Source of the DNA: Bacteroidales bacterium
Lineage (GTDB): Bacteria > Bacteroidota > Bacteroidia > Bacteroidales > Bacteroidaceae
Length of the DNA: 64,000 nucleotides
Assembly (NCBI GenBank): GCA_012517855.1
Contig: JAAYUD010000096.1
Span: forward strand, 1-64,000
Direction: 5' to 3'
In this document: piece after piece, positions 16,801 to 24,919 of the stretch
How positions within the stretch are numbered: the first letter of the stretch is position 1
Layout of the letters: each line of letters opens with the position of its first letter
Made by a program: the position numbers and the translations under genes
Notes under the pieces: generated by a model
The model's database searches: none
The model's input: only the letters and a program-made list of their open reading frames with translations
What the model was told of the DNA's origin: nothing

Positions 16801-17874
16801 TTACTCGATAACAGTTACTTTGCCTCCATGTGAAAAATCTCCGGGTGTCATTCCTTTTATTTTAGCCCAATCAATGACCATCATTTGAATAGGAATAACG
16901 GACAGTATGCTCCATATATCCGGATCCTCGCCCTTTATTTCTATTTCGAACAGATTGTCGTGCCGAATACCGGTTTTCTTGTCTGTTACAAAGATTACTT
17001 TCCCCTCAAATTTCAATATATTATCTACTAAACGAACCATAGCAGGATATGTTTCGGAATGAGAATTAGAGAAAACCACGCCACGAAAGTTCTTCGCAAC
17101 CATCTCTAGCGGGCCATGACGAAATTCGCCTCCCAACATTGCCGACGCAAAAGTATTTGTTGCCTCCATAAACATCAAAGCACTCTGTAGAGCAACGGCA
17201 ATATCTGTTCCGCGTCCAATAAATAATAACGATTGACAGTCTTCAAAGAATGGCCTCACATTTTCCATCAACACATCACTTTCTTCCAAAATACGAGAAG
17301 TGGCATCGGGTAATGAACTGATCAGAGTTTGAGCCTGATCGCCAATAATGGCATGAACCAATAAATAAGCCACCAACATAGACGAAGTAAAAGTCTTCGT
17401 CGAAGTCATCAGTTCCTTTCCGGCAACCGACAACAAGGTATAATCGGCCCGAGCAGCCAAAGAACTTTCTTTTTCATTGCAGATAGCTACCATAGTAATA
17501 CCGGCAGGCAGCTGTTGTATCAACTGCACCACCTCGTAACTCTCTCCCGATTGAGATATGCAAACCAACAATGTATTTGACCGAACAATAGGGAGTTGAT
17601 AGTGCAACAATTCGCTTGCGCTAAGAGCAAATGCCGGCACACCTTGAGCTGCCAACATAGAGGCTGTAGATTGCGATATAAAATAAGAGCTTCCCATTCC
17701 GGTCAATATCAGTTTATCGTATTTACCGGAATGCCACAACTCTGAAACATGACTCAATATACCGCTTCCTTCACCGTCTTTATAATACGATATGGTATTG
17801 TGTAAGGCTTGTGGTTGTTCTTCGATTTCTTCTAAAAATTTATTTTTCATATAACTACTATTCATTAATTCCAT
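16801..17874 (-). CDS. Double-SIS-domain sugar-phosphate isomerase/deaminase-like protein
   Basis: 357 residues from the first ATG; a later ATG at 17850 is also possible. It resembles the isomerase half of glucosamine-6-phosphate synthase without the glutaminase domain: LILTGMGSSYF (about 55), CISQSGESYEVV (first SIS sugar-phosphate loop), STKTFTSSM, then FIGRGTDIAVALQSALMFMEATN and GGEFRHGPLEMV (second SIS). Such free-standing proteins include amino-sugar-phosphate deaminases/isomerases and fructosamine-6-phosphate deglycases. Directly followed by a ROK kinase and a glucosaminidase-like GH2, an amino-sugar-phosphate role is the best reading. Confidence 0.85.
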   Translation of the reverse strand: MELMNSSYMKNKFLEEIEEQPQALHNTISYYKDGEGSGILSHVSELWHSGKYDKLILTGMGSSYFISQSTASMLAAQGVPAFALSASELLHYQLPIVRSNTLLVCISQSGESYEVVQLIQQLPAGITMVAICNEKESSLAARADYTLLSVAGKELMTSTKTFTSSMLVAYLLVHAIIGDQAQTLISSLPDATSRILEESDVLMENVRPFFEDCQSLLFIGRGTDIAVALQSALMFMEATNTFASAMLGGEFRHGPLEMVAKNFRGVVFSNSHSETYPAMVRLVDNILKFEGKVIFVTDKKTGIRHDNLFEIEIKGEDPDIWSILSVIPIQMMVIDWAKIKGMTPGDFSHGGKVTVIE

Positions 17875-17889
17875 TGTTTATCTATCTTT

Positions 17890-19383
17890 TTATTTTTCGC
17901 AGGACGGATTTATATATATCTCGTCTATATATACCGGCTGAGGTGCATTAAAGGCTATTTTAAGGTATCTGGCATTCTTGTTGATCTGATTGATAAAGAT
18001 GCCATCAATCCATGCATCATGATTAGTATTGGGAAAGTATGGAGCATCTTTAACAGCAGCCAAGCTATACGAATCTCCTTGATCCGAAAGATATAAATAA
18101 ACCTTGAGTGGCATTCCTATATTACCCGGATGATAGTTCAGCAATCTCATAAATATCTTTTGAATATCCTTTTGATGTTTCATATCGACGACTATTTCAT
18201 GATAACCTTTATCGAACTTGACCCAATGCGCATCGTTCATGTTTTCTTCGGCAAGCTGACCATCAAACAACTCTCTATCTGAAGACATTGAAGTATCTGC
18301 CGTATTCTTGAGCCTCCCCATCAAACTAGCTTCAAAAAGCGACCAATATTCATCTCCCTTTCTCCATGCCTTATAATCGTTATATACTTTTTGCGACCAC
18401 ACAGGTTGCCCCAAATGATAGTTTGTATTGGGCGAATCTATGATACCACAAACACTGAACGAAATGATATTGTCTACCGGAGCCTGAGAAGCAATAGCCA
18501 GTTGAGACAACAACCGTGGGAAAGCGGCAGGTATCAATGCCGAAGTTCTATCGTTGGTTGCCCCTTCCCAAGTAAATGATTCACAATTGGCCCACAACTC
18601 TATATGCAATCTTTGGTGAATATCTCTCAACAACTTCCAATGTTTCTTTAGATTGGGTATGGGGAAAGGTTCTCTGACGCACCCAACCTCGTCTTGATAA
18701 GCAATGATATCTACCTTGAGTTTAGCCAATTGTTTTTCGAATGCAGGGTCTTCGAAAGCAGATTCATAAATGCCATAGGGAGAAATCATAATCTTTTTAG
18801 TGGGAGTCAATGTACGGGCACGTTCGCTTAGTTCATTGACAGCTTTCACAGCATGCTCGGCAAACACCGGACAAAGACAATCTTCGACAGGCAGATACCA
18901 ACCATAAAAGGAAGGACGATGCCCATAAATAGAAGCCACTTCTTTCATAATATCTAACTGTCGCTGTTTAATCTCGGGCTTACGAAGATCATCGTCCTGA
19001 TTTTGTGCCCAACCTATGCTCATGAAGACCTTCATCTTGAGGCGATCGGCTTCATCCATAATAGCATCTACAGGACTTTCGCGCTTTTTATCGTAAATCC
19101 AGGGCATTATCTTGGAAGGGTAATAAGACTGTCCTTCATTGGCAATAGCCATAAATACGAGATACTCAATGCCCATATCATGCAACTCTCTGACCTTGGC
19201 TTTCCACATATCGGGATCGGTGTTATCAAAATATTGAGGATCCATATACTTATTGCGTACATCCTGATATGCTAGATTAATAAATGTGCCTTTGATAGGC
19301 TGTATCTTATCATTGGTTGCAAAAGTAGGTATGGTAACAAACCAACCTATCAATAATAATGAATATAAATACTTACTGAACAT
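17890..19383 (-). CDS. DUF4434-type TIM-barrel protein with C-terminal beta-sandwich
   Basis: 497 residues from the ATG at 19383, which lies 4 bases beyond the preceding stop; the track start at 19419 would overlap the upstream gene. After a signal peptide, residues about 28-300 form the DUF4434-type barrel with three acidic motifs: FYGWYLPVED (E167), IIAYQDEVG (D231) and LWANCESF (E268). Residues about 375-497 look like a discoidin/F5-8-type sandwich (VKFDKGYHEIVVDM, ARYLKIAFNAPQPVYIDEIYI) that could bind sugar. I know of no assigned activity for this domain. The surrounding genes suggest a periplasmic glycosidase. DUF5109 is a possible name for the C-terminal part. Confidence 0.8.
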   Translation of the reverse strand: MFSKYLYSLLLIGWFVTIPTFATNDKIQPIKGTFINLAYQDVRNKYMDPQYFDNTDPDMWKAKVRELHDMGIEYLVFMAIANEGQSYYPSKIMPWIYDKKRESPVDAIMDEADRLKMKVFMSIGWAQNQDDDLRKPEIKQRQLDIMKEVASIYGHRPSFYGWYLPVEDCLCPVFAEHAVKAVNELSERARTLTPTKKIMISPYGIYESAFEDPAFEKQLAKLKVDIIAYQDEVGCVREPFPIPNLKKHWKLLRDIHQRLHIELWANCESFTWEGATNDRTSALIPAAFPRLLSQLAIASQAPVDNIISFSVCGIIDSPNTNYHLGQPVWSQKVYNDYKAWRKGDEYWSLFEASLMGRLKNTADTSMSSDRELFDGQLAEENMNDAHWVKFDKGYHEIVVDMKHQKDIQKIFMRLLNYHPGNIGMPLKVYLYLSDQGDSYSLAAVKDAPYFPNTNHDAWIDGIFINQINKNARYLKIAFNAPQPVYIDEIYINPSCEK

Positions 19384-19387
19384 ATTT

Positions 19388-21559
19388 TTAGTTTTTTGCT
19401 TCAACTTTTTGAGATTCATTGCCTATCGCATCATAAGCGGCAACTTCATATTGTCCTATCGCAGTGTCGGAGGTTTTATGAAGATATTCAGAGGGGATTT
19501 CATTTGCTTTCACTCCGACTCTCATCAACAGTGCCCCATTGTAATAAATGGAGAAACCGGCAATATGATCGTTCTTTTCAGCTGTCCACTTAACAAGTAC
19601 GCCTTGCTTCGTTTTCTGAGCAGATACACTCTGAACAGCCTGAGGAGCATCGCATTGAGGTAGGACTCCTTCTTTGCAATAATCTAAATAAGCCTTATGA
19701 TACGTATTGCTCACTACGTACGGACTATCATAATGACTATAAGCAAAACATATAAAATTGCTGACATAGCGATTCGTTGTCTCCAGCTGTTGTTTGACTC
19801 TGGATAAAGGAGCACTTGTCCAGAAACGTTGGTCGAAAGTCTCTACATTACTCCAGAACTTAAGTCCAGGCTTTGTATTGACGGCCATCTTCAACTTATA
19901 AAACCAATCTTCCAAATGTTCCAAAGTCAACCCGCCGGCTCCAATACAATCTTGAGGAGCAAATATATCGTTGTTTCTGAAATGAGTTTGAGCAAATACA
20001 TTTTGCCACAGCTTCCCACACTCATCAGAAGTTCCTAATTTTTCATTCATGAAAGGAGACAGCAACAGGGGCATATCAGGAGCAATCTTCGTCAGATGAT
20101 CCAAGTTTGTATTCAATGCCTGAGCAAGAACAGCTTGGCGTTCGGGTGTTTTGCATGCTACATTATCTACTTCCCATACCCAGTACCAGCCATACATGGC
20201 ATCTGGATATTTCTTTTTGTATAAAGCGACCAATTCATCGGCGACTTTATTTCCAATTTTCATTTGATCAATCAACCAATCGGCACTATAATCTACCTTC
20301 CACCATCTCTCGTTGAAGTTTAATCCTATGAATATCTTAATGCCATTTCTCTGAGCACTGGCAAGACATTTTTCTAAAGTCTTATCATAGTTCTTACATA
20401 AAGACGTAGGATAGCAGGCGAAAGTCTTTTTCTCATCAGTTTCTAAGGCCGGAGCATAAATTAAATACTTCATTCCAGCCTCCTTCAACATTTTCATTTC
20501 CATATCCCAACGATTGCTGTCCCAATGAGCAACCAACTCACGTTGGATAAACGAACCATTGAACTGTGGAATATCGGTACCCTTATTCTTTTGCTCAAAC
20601 GAGTATCTGTCATGTATTCCTTTTAAGTCGAGAATATAAGTATCAAAAGCAGCCTCATTCTCACGCAAGTTGATGACACGGCCTCCCCTATCCAATATTT
20701 CTTTATAAGCTGCCGGATAACCGGTTTTGCGGCCATAAGCCAATGCAAGGTAACCATTAAAATCAACTAAATAATCATCGTTGTGATCGTGTCCGGCAAA
20801 TGTACCGATCACATCCTTTTGCTCTAGGAATGCAGCACAAAGTCCACTATTGATGGAAGGTGAACACACATCTTCCCCTTTCGTACCAATTGGTGCACAA
20901 TAGGACAATACGGAACTATACTCCGGCAACGGAATATGAAAGAACGCCAATGAAGGCAACCTCCGACCATTACGTGCCGTCACCTCATTACTTGTCCTTC
21001 TATACCAATCTATCTGATCGTGGTGTATCCAATCGTAATATCCAAGTGCGTAATCTTTGACTAAATTGTGCGAATCGAACAAATACAACATCCATTTTTC
21101 AGCATTTTCGTTTGAAGAATAAATAGGAAGAGCACAATTCCCCGAACCGCTTAATTTCTCCGCATCATAAGTTAAATTGTAAGGTATGGTACGAAGGAAG
21201 TTCAATACTTGAGCATTATTGACATCGGTCTCTTCATCATGATTTCCGAATGTAACAGCAAAATAAGTCTTCTCGTTTACAAAAAGATCCGTTATTTTTT
21301 TCCACGCCACCAACGCATTCCTGGAAACGACAACATCACCGGTTAGAACAACAAGGTCGGGATGCTCTATCTGAAGCATATTTTGTATCAAATGATAAGT
21401 GCTATCATCACGAGACCGATATGTCTCGTCTTCTATCCAATGTAAATCTGTAAGCTGTAAAATTTTAAACTTCCCATTATGGAATCTCAGTTTAGGCGTT
21501 TGAGCCTGTAAGAATAATCCATACAGGCAGCATAAAAGTAACAATAAATATTTCTTCAT
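19388..21559 (-). CDS. Metallophosphoesterase-DUF4434-FN3-like fusion protein
   Basis: 723 residues with a signal peptide. Residues about 25-320 are a complete calcineurin-like phosphoesterase (LTDLHW at 36, TGDVVVS at 73, FGNHDEE at 104, FFHIPLPEY at 206, GHDHNDD at 256). Residues about 335-620 are a DUF4434-type barrel with YGWYWVWE (E463), FAPQDCIG (D537) and FWSNVETF (E573). Residues about 640-720 look like a fibronectin type III-like sandwich (LVKWTAEKNDHIAGFSIYYNG). Each half has a stand-alone relative in this locus: the phosphoesterase at 11575 and the DUF4434-FN3 protein at 37016. Fusion implies that both activities meet the same substrate. Confidence 0.88.
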   Translation of the reverse strand: MKKYLLLLLCCLYGLFLQAQTPKLRFHNGKFKILQLTDLHWIEDETYRSRDDSTYHLIQNMLQIEHPDLVVLTGDVVVSRNALVAWKKITDLFVNEKTYFAVTFGNHDEETDVNNAQVLNFLRTIPYNLTYDAEKLSGSGNCALPIYSSNENAEKWMLYLFDSHNLVKDYALGYYDWIHHDQIDWYRRTSNEVTARNGRRLPSLAFFHIPLPEYSSVLSYCAPIGTKGEDVCSPSINSGLCAAFLEQKDVIGTFAGHDHNDDYLVDFNGYLALAYGRKTGYPAAYKEILDRGGRVINLRENEAAFDTYILDLKGIHDRYSFEQKNKGTDIPQFNGSFIQRELVAHWDSNRWDMEMKMLKEAGMKYLIYAPALETDEKKTFACYPTSLCKNYDKTLEKCLASAQRNGIKIFIGLNFNERWWKVDYSADWLIDQMKIGNKVADELVALYKKKYPDAMYGWYWVWEVDNVACKTPERQAVLAQALNTNLDHLTKIAPDMPLLLSPFMNEKLGTSDECGKLWQNVFAQTHFRNNDIFAPQDCIGAGGLTLEHLEDWFYKLKMAVNTKPGLKFWSNVETFDQRFWTSAPLSRVKQQLETTNRYVSNFICFAYSHYDSPYVVSNTYHKAYLDYCKEGVLPQCDAPQAVQSVSAQKTKQGVLVKWTAEKNDHIAGFSIYYNGALLMRVGVKANEIPSEYLHKTSDTAIGQYEVAAYDAIGNESQKVEAKN

Positions 21560-21576
21560 ATTTTTATTTTTTAGTA

Positions 21577-22518
21577 TTAATTCTCGTATAATTCTGATAT
21601 TCCTTGGCTAGTCCCCAGATAAATACAATTACCGAAAGTGGCAATCGTTTGTACCCGGTTATCTACCAAAGAACTATTGTTTCTATTATAGTGTACCCAT
21701 CTTTTACTATCAAAGCGGTTGACACCATTATCGGTACCAACCCATATATTCCCTTTGTGATCCTCAGCAATGCAATAAATGAAGTTGGAAGAAAGAGAAG
21801 TATTATTCGTATTATAAAGCACCCATTCCTGGCGATAATAGCACAACAGACCTTTCATTGTTCCTATCCACACTCTTTTCTTAGAATCGACACAAAGAGT
21901 ATATATATCATTAGTCGGCAAGATACTATTAGAAGTATTGAACGTTTTTGAACCCACATTGCGATGATATACACTCACACCATGATAAGTAGCGATCCAA
22001 ACATTGTCATCAGAATCGGACACAACAGAAGTAACAGTACTATCACCAGTACTAAGGTTATCAACCTGTTGTTTGGTATGTGTTTTACCATTCAAAACAA
22101 GTAGTCCATTATAACAATCGCCTATCCATAATTCATCTCTTTTGTCTACGTAAATACAGTTCACATTAGAAACCATCTTGCTTAAAACACTCCATGATTT
22201 ACTTGAAGTATTTTTTATAAATAGTCCATTCCCCCATGTACCGGCTAATAGATTATCATTGCGGTCAAGAATAAGAGTTTGAATATAATGATTCTCAAGT
22301 CCATCCGAAATCCACTCACCATCAACGAACTTGTATATACCCTTCCATGTACCAACCCACATGCCACCGTTTTTAGCAAAGACAATAGCGCTAATATCAT
22401 TTTGAGAAGACAGAGAATCGGTAATCAAAACATTTCTCCAATGATATTGAGCGCTCATGATTGTGGGAGCGTACAATAAAAGGATAAAAAACAATCTCTT
22501 AATATGCAATTTCACCAT
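21577..22518 (-). CDS. Secreted beta-propeller of the two-component-regulator type, free-standing
   Basis: 313 residues with a signal peptide (LFFILLLYAPTIMSAQ). The rest is a run of propeller repeats with the typical WVGT/WIGT strands: GGMWVGTWKGIYKF, NLLAGTWGNGLFI, ELWIGDCYNGLLVL, NVWIATYHGVSVY, RVWIGTMKGLL, NIWVGTDNGVNRF and IYLGTSQGISEL. These repeats normally form the periplasmic sensor of hybrid two-component systems. Here there is no Y_Y_Y domain, membrane segment, kinase or receiver. It overlaps the upstream DUF4434 gene by 7 bases, so the two are translationally coupled. It may bind glycan or assist its neighbours; no catalytic residues are evident. Confidence 0.85.
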   Translation of the reverse strand: MVKLHIKRLFFILLLYAPTIMSAQYHWRNVLITDSLSSQNDISAIVFAKNGGMWVGTWKGIYKFVDGEWISDGLENHYIQTLILDRNDNLLAGTWGNGLFIKNTSSKSWSVLSKMVSNVNCIYVDKRDELWIGDCYNGLLVLNGKTHTKQQVDNLSTGDSTVTSVVSDSDDNVWIATYHGVSVYHRNVGSKTFNTSNSILPTNDIYTLCVDSKKRVWIGTMKGLLCYYRQEWVLYNTNNTSLSSNFIYCIAEDHKGNIWVGTDNGVNRFDSKRWVHYNRNNSSLVDNRVQTIATFGNCIYLGTSQGISELYEN

Positions 22519-23582
22519 AACTTATTTTTAAGTCCTTGTCTATACCAATGATCATAAGCTTCATATAAATGAACTGAATCAGGATGTCCTGCAAAAGCTG
22601 TAGCCCCAGGTTTATTCATCAAACCGATATATTGATAGATCAATATATTGTCTACAAATGGAGAGACATCTTCAATTTGCTTCTGAATACGATTAAAATC
22701 GGCAGGTATCAATGCACTCTTATAAACGTCTCCTTCAAATCCGAAGATCTCCATATCAGCCCATATTTTTGCTCTTCCTGCCTTTTTATGAGCCGAACAT
22801 AATGCTTCGAAATACTTACCGGCATATCCTGCTCTGGTTTTCTTAACACCAACTTCGTCCTGATAAGCTATAATATCAATATCCAACTGCTCAAGCTTTC
22901 TAACGTATTCATCATCTGCACGAACAGACTTAGTACCATAAGGAGCAATCAAATTGACACACTTAGGCATTAATTGACGGGCAATTCTACTGCAATTATT
23001 CACATAGTTAAGCGTTAAATCATCGATCGTATTCCATAAGCCCGATTCATTGGGATAGTACCACCCATAAAAGCTGCTATGATGACCGTATTTCTCAACA
23101 ATCTCTATCATTGCTCTTTCGCGCAAAGCAGCAATGTCCTTGTCGGTCATCATCTTGTATGTATCGTCACTATTACCCCAGAAATCGTTACTGACAAAAA
23201 ATTTAATGCCACAAAGATCGGCTTCGGATAGTACAGCTTCCAGAGGATCGTTACATACATAATCGTACTGAGGTTGCAACGTTGAAGGATAAAATGTCTT
23301 TCCATTATTTGCCACCGCCATCAGAACAAGATACTGCATACCCATATCACTCATCTCTCTAATCTTGGCACGCCATTGCGTCTCAGAGAATCCGGGCAGG
23401 ACAGCATTCCAATACTTACCTTCGGCATCTGAGCCATGAAGAAATTCAAACCAAGATCCTGTGATCGGCTTAACAATATGTTGTTTCTCTGTTGTCTCTA
23501 TCCGATTAGCCAAAACATCATTGCTCAAAAGCAATGATGTCGAAACCAATCCACATGTTTTTATAAATTTGCGTCTATCCAT
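22512..23582 (-). CDS. DUF4434-type TIM-barrel protein with twin-arginine-like signal
   Basis: 356 residues from the ATG at 23582. The track start at 23624 would put 14 residues ahead of the signal MDRRKFIKTCGLVSTSLLL, which has an RR motif and a hydrophobic core. The barrel starts at SGSWFEF-like wording (about 41) and carries FYGWYYPNES (E179), IIAYQDEVG (D242) and IWADMEIF (E278). It is clearly paralogous to the protein at 39728. Its stop overlaps the start of the propeller gene. No activity is known to me; a glycoside hydrolase role is inferred from the fold, conserved acids and PUL position. Confidence 0.82.
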   Translation of the reverse strand: MDRRKFIKTCGLVSTSLLLSNDVLANRIETTEKQHIVKPITGSWFEFLHGSDAEGKYWNAVLPGFSETQWRAKIREMSDMGMQYLVLMAVANNGKTFYPSTLQPQYDYVCNDPLEAVLSEADLCGIKFFVSNDFWGNSDDTYKMMTDKDIAALRERAMIEIVEKYGHHSSFYGWYYPNESGLWNTIDDLTLNYVNNCSRIARQLMPKCVNLIAPYGTKSVRADDEYVRKLEQLDIDIIAYQDEVGVKKTRAGYAGKYFEALCSAHKKAGRAKIWADMEIFGFEGDVYKSALIPADFNRIQKQIEDVSPFVDNILIYQYIGLMNKPGATAFAGHPDSVHLYEAYDHWYRQGLKNKLW

Positions 23583-23674
23583 GTACCATAAAATAAATCC
23601 AAAATTATCCTGAAAAATAATCAATTTTGCCTTATAAAAACCAACCTCTAAAGAAAAACATATAACATCAACCT

Positions 23675-24886
23675 TTAATTATACAACTTTAACATGAGTG
23701 ACTGATTCTTAGCTAGTTTAAAGCTCAGTATTCTACTTATAGTTCCAATTGTCTTATGAGTGTACAAATCTCTCAACTTGTATATTTTATTTTTAGTGAA
23801 AGTTACAGCATAATTAAAATCAGGATCTTTAATAGTTTCTCCTAGCCAATTGTATTTTAAATCGACTGTTTGATCCGAGTTATTAAAGAAACATACGGCC
23901 CATTCATCATTTACTAATGGACGTATCCAAATTTCCACAGATCCCTGAACTATCTTATATCGGAATCCTTGTATACCGAGTTTATCTTGATTGACAGCTA
24001 TAACATCGGTATTTTTAATAATATCCAACGTAGAAGGAGAAATATTTCTTAAATCGTTCCCCAAAATAAGAGGAGAAGCCAAAATGGCCCATAATGCAAA
24101 ATGAGTTTCCTCCTCAAAATGCGTCAATCCCCCATTGCCTATTTCGAGCATATCCATATCGTTCCAATGTCCAGGTCCTGCAACTTTGCGCAGCATAGCC
24201 TGATCGCGATTGGTAAGTACCTCCAATACTCCATAACGATCTTTTGATCCGTTAAAGCAATTATTTATATCCCCAGTCGTACGCCAACTATGACCTACAT
24301 TTTTCGCCCATTTCCATGGCTGATTATCTCCCCACTCGCAAAGGCTGAATAAAACAGGACGATTGGCTGCATGAAGAGCGTCTCTCATAGTCTTATAAGC
24401 TTCGTATGCGTTCATCATATTGGCATAACACCAATCAAACTTCAAATAATCGACACCCCATTCGGCAAACTTCAATGCATCCTGATATTCATGTCCTCTA
24501 CTACCTGGATATCCTGCACATGTGCTATCCCCAACGCAACTATATAAGCCAAATTTCAAACCCTTAGAATGAATATAATCGGCAAGAGCCTTCATACCAT
24601 GAGGAAATTTATCTGGATTGGCCACAAAATTCCCTTGATCATCTCTATGCATCCCCATCCAGCCATCATCCAAAATAATATATTGATAGCCCATCTCTTT
24701 TAGACCCAGCTTCACAAAAGCATCTGCTATACCTTTTATTTTCTCTTCATTAATATCACAACCAAATTTATTCCAACTATTCCACCCCATCTGTGGAGTC
24801 AATGCTAAATTAGCAAATTTCTGTGCAAAAGAAACGACACAACAACACAATAACAAACTGAGGGTTAGTATTCTTCTAATATTCAT
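23675..24886 (-). CDS. GH27 alpha-galactosidase
   Basis: 403 residues with a signal peptide. GH27/clan D motifs are complete: TPQMGWNSWNKFGC (30-43), ILDDGWM (71-77), YLKFDWCY with the nucleophile D151, WRTTGDI with the acid/base D206, and GHWNDMDML. A C-terminal beta domain follows (about 310-403). It should release terminal alpha-linked galactose (or alpha-N-acetylgalactosamine, a known GH27 activity) in the periplasm. It lies 33 bases downstream of a second GH27 gene. Having two GH27 enzymes in one operon suggests two different galactosyl linkages or positions. Confidence 0.93.
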   Translation of the reverse strand: MNIRRILTLSLLLCCCVVSFAQKFANLALTPQMGWNSWNKFGCDINEEKIKGIADAFVKLGLKEMGYQYIILDDGWMGMHRDDQGNFVANPDKFPHGMKALADYIHSKGLKFGLYSCVGDSTCAGYPGSRGHEYQDALKFAEWGVDYLKFDWCYANMMNAYEAYKTMRDALHAANRPVLFSLCEWGDNQPWKWAKNVGHSWRTTGDINNCFNGSKDRYGVLEVLTNRDQAMLRKVAGPGHWNDMDMLEIGNGGLTHFEEETHFALWAILASPLILGNDLRNISPSTLDIIKNTDVIAVNQDKLGIQGFRYKIVQGSVEIWIRPLVNDEWAVCFFNNSDQTVDLKYNWLGETIKDPDFNYAVTFTKNKIYKLRDLYTHKTIGTISRILSFKLAKNQSLMLKLYN

Positions 24887-24919
24887 ATTTCAAATAAAAT
24901 TAATTTTAAATATTAAAGT

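Noticed and set aside
19384-19419. Upstream start of the DUF4434 gene overlapping the fusion gene
   Set aside because: The 12 extra residues (MNLKKLKQKTKN) come before a normal signal peptide and overlap the previous coding region. The ATG at 19383 leaves a 4-base gap, as elsewhere in this operon.
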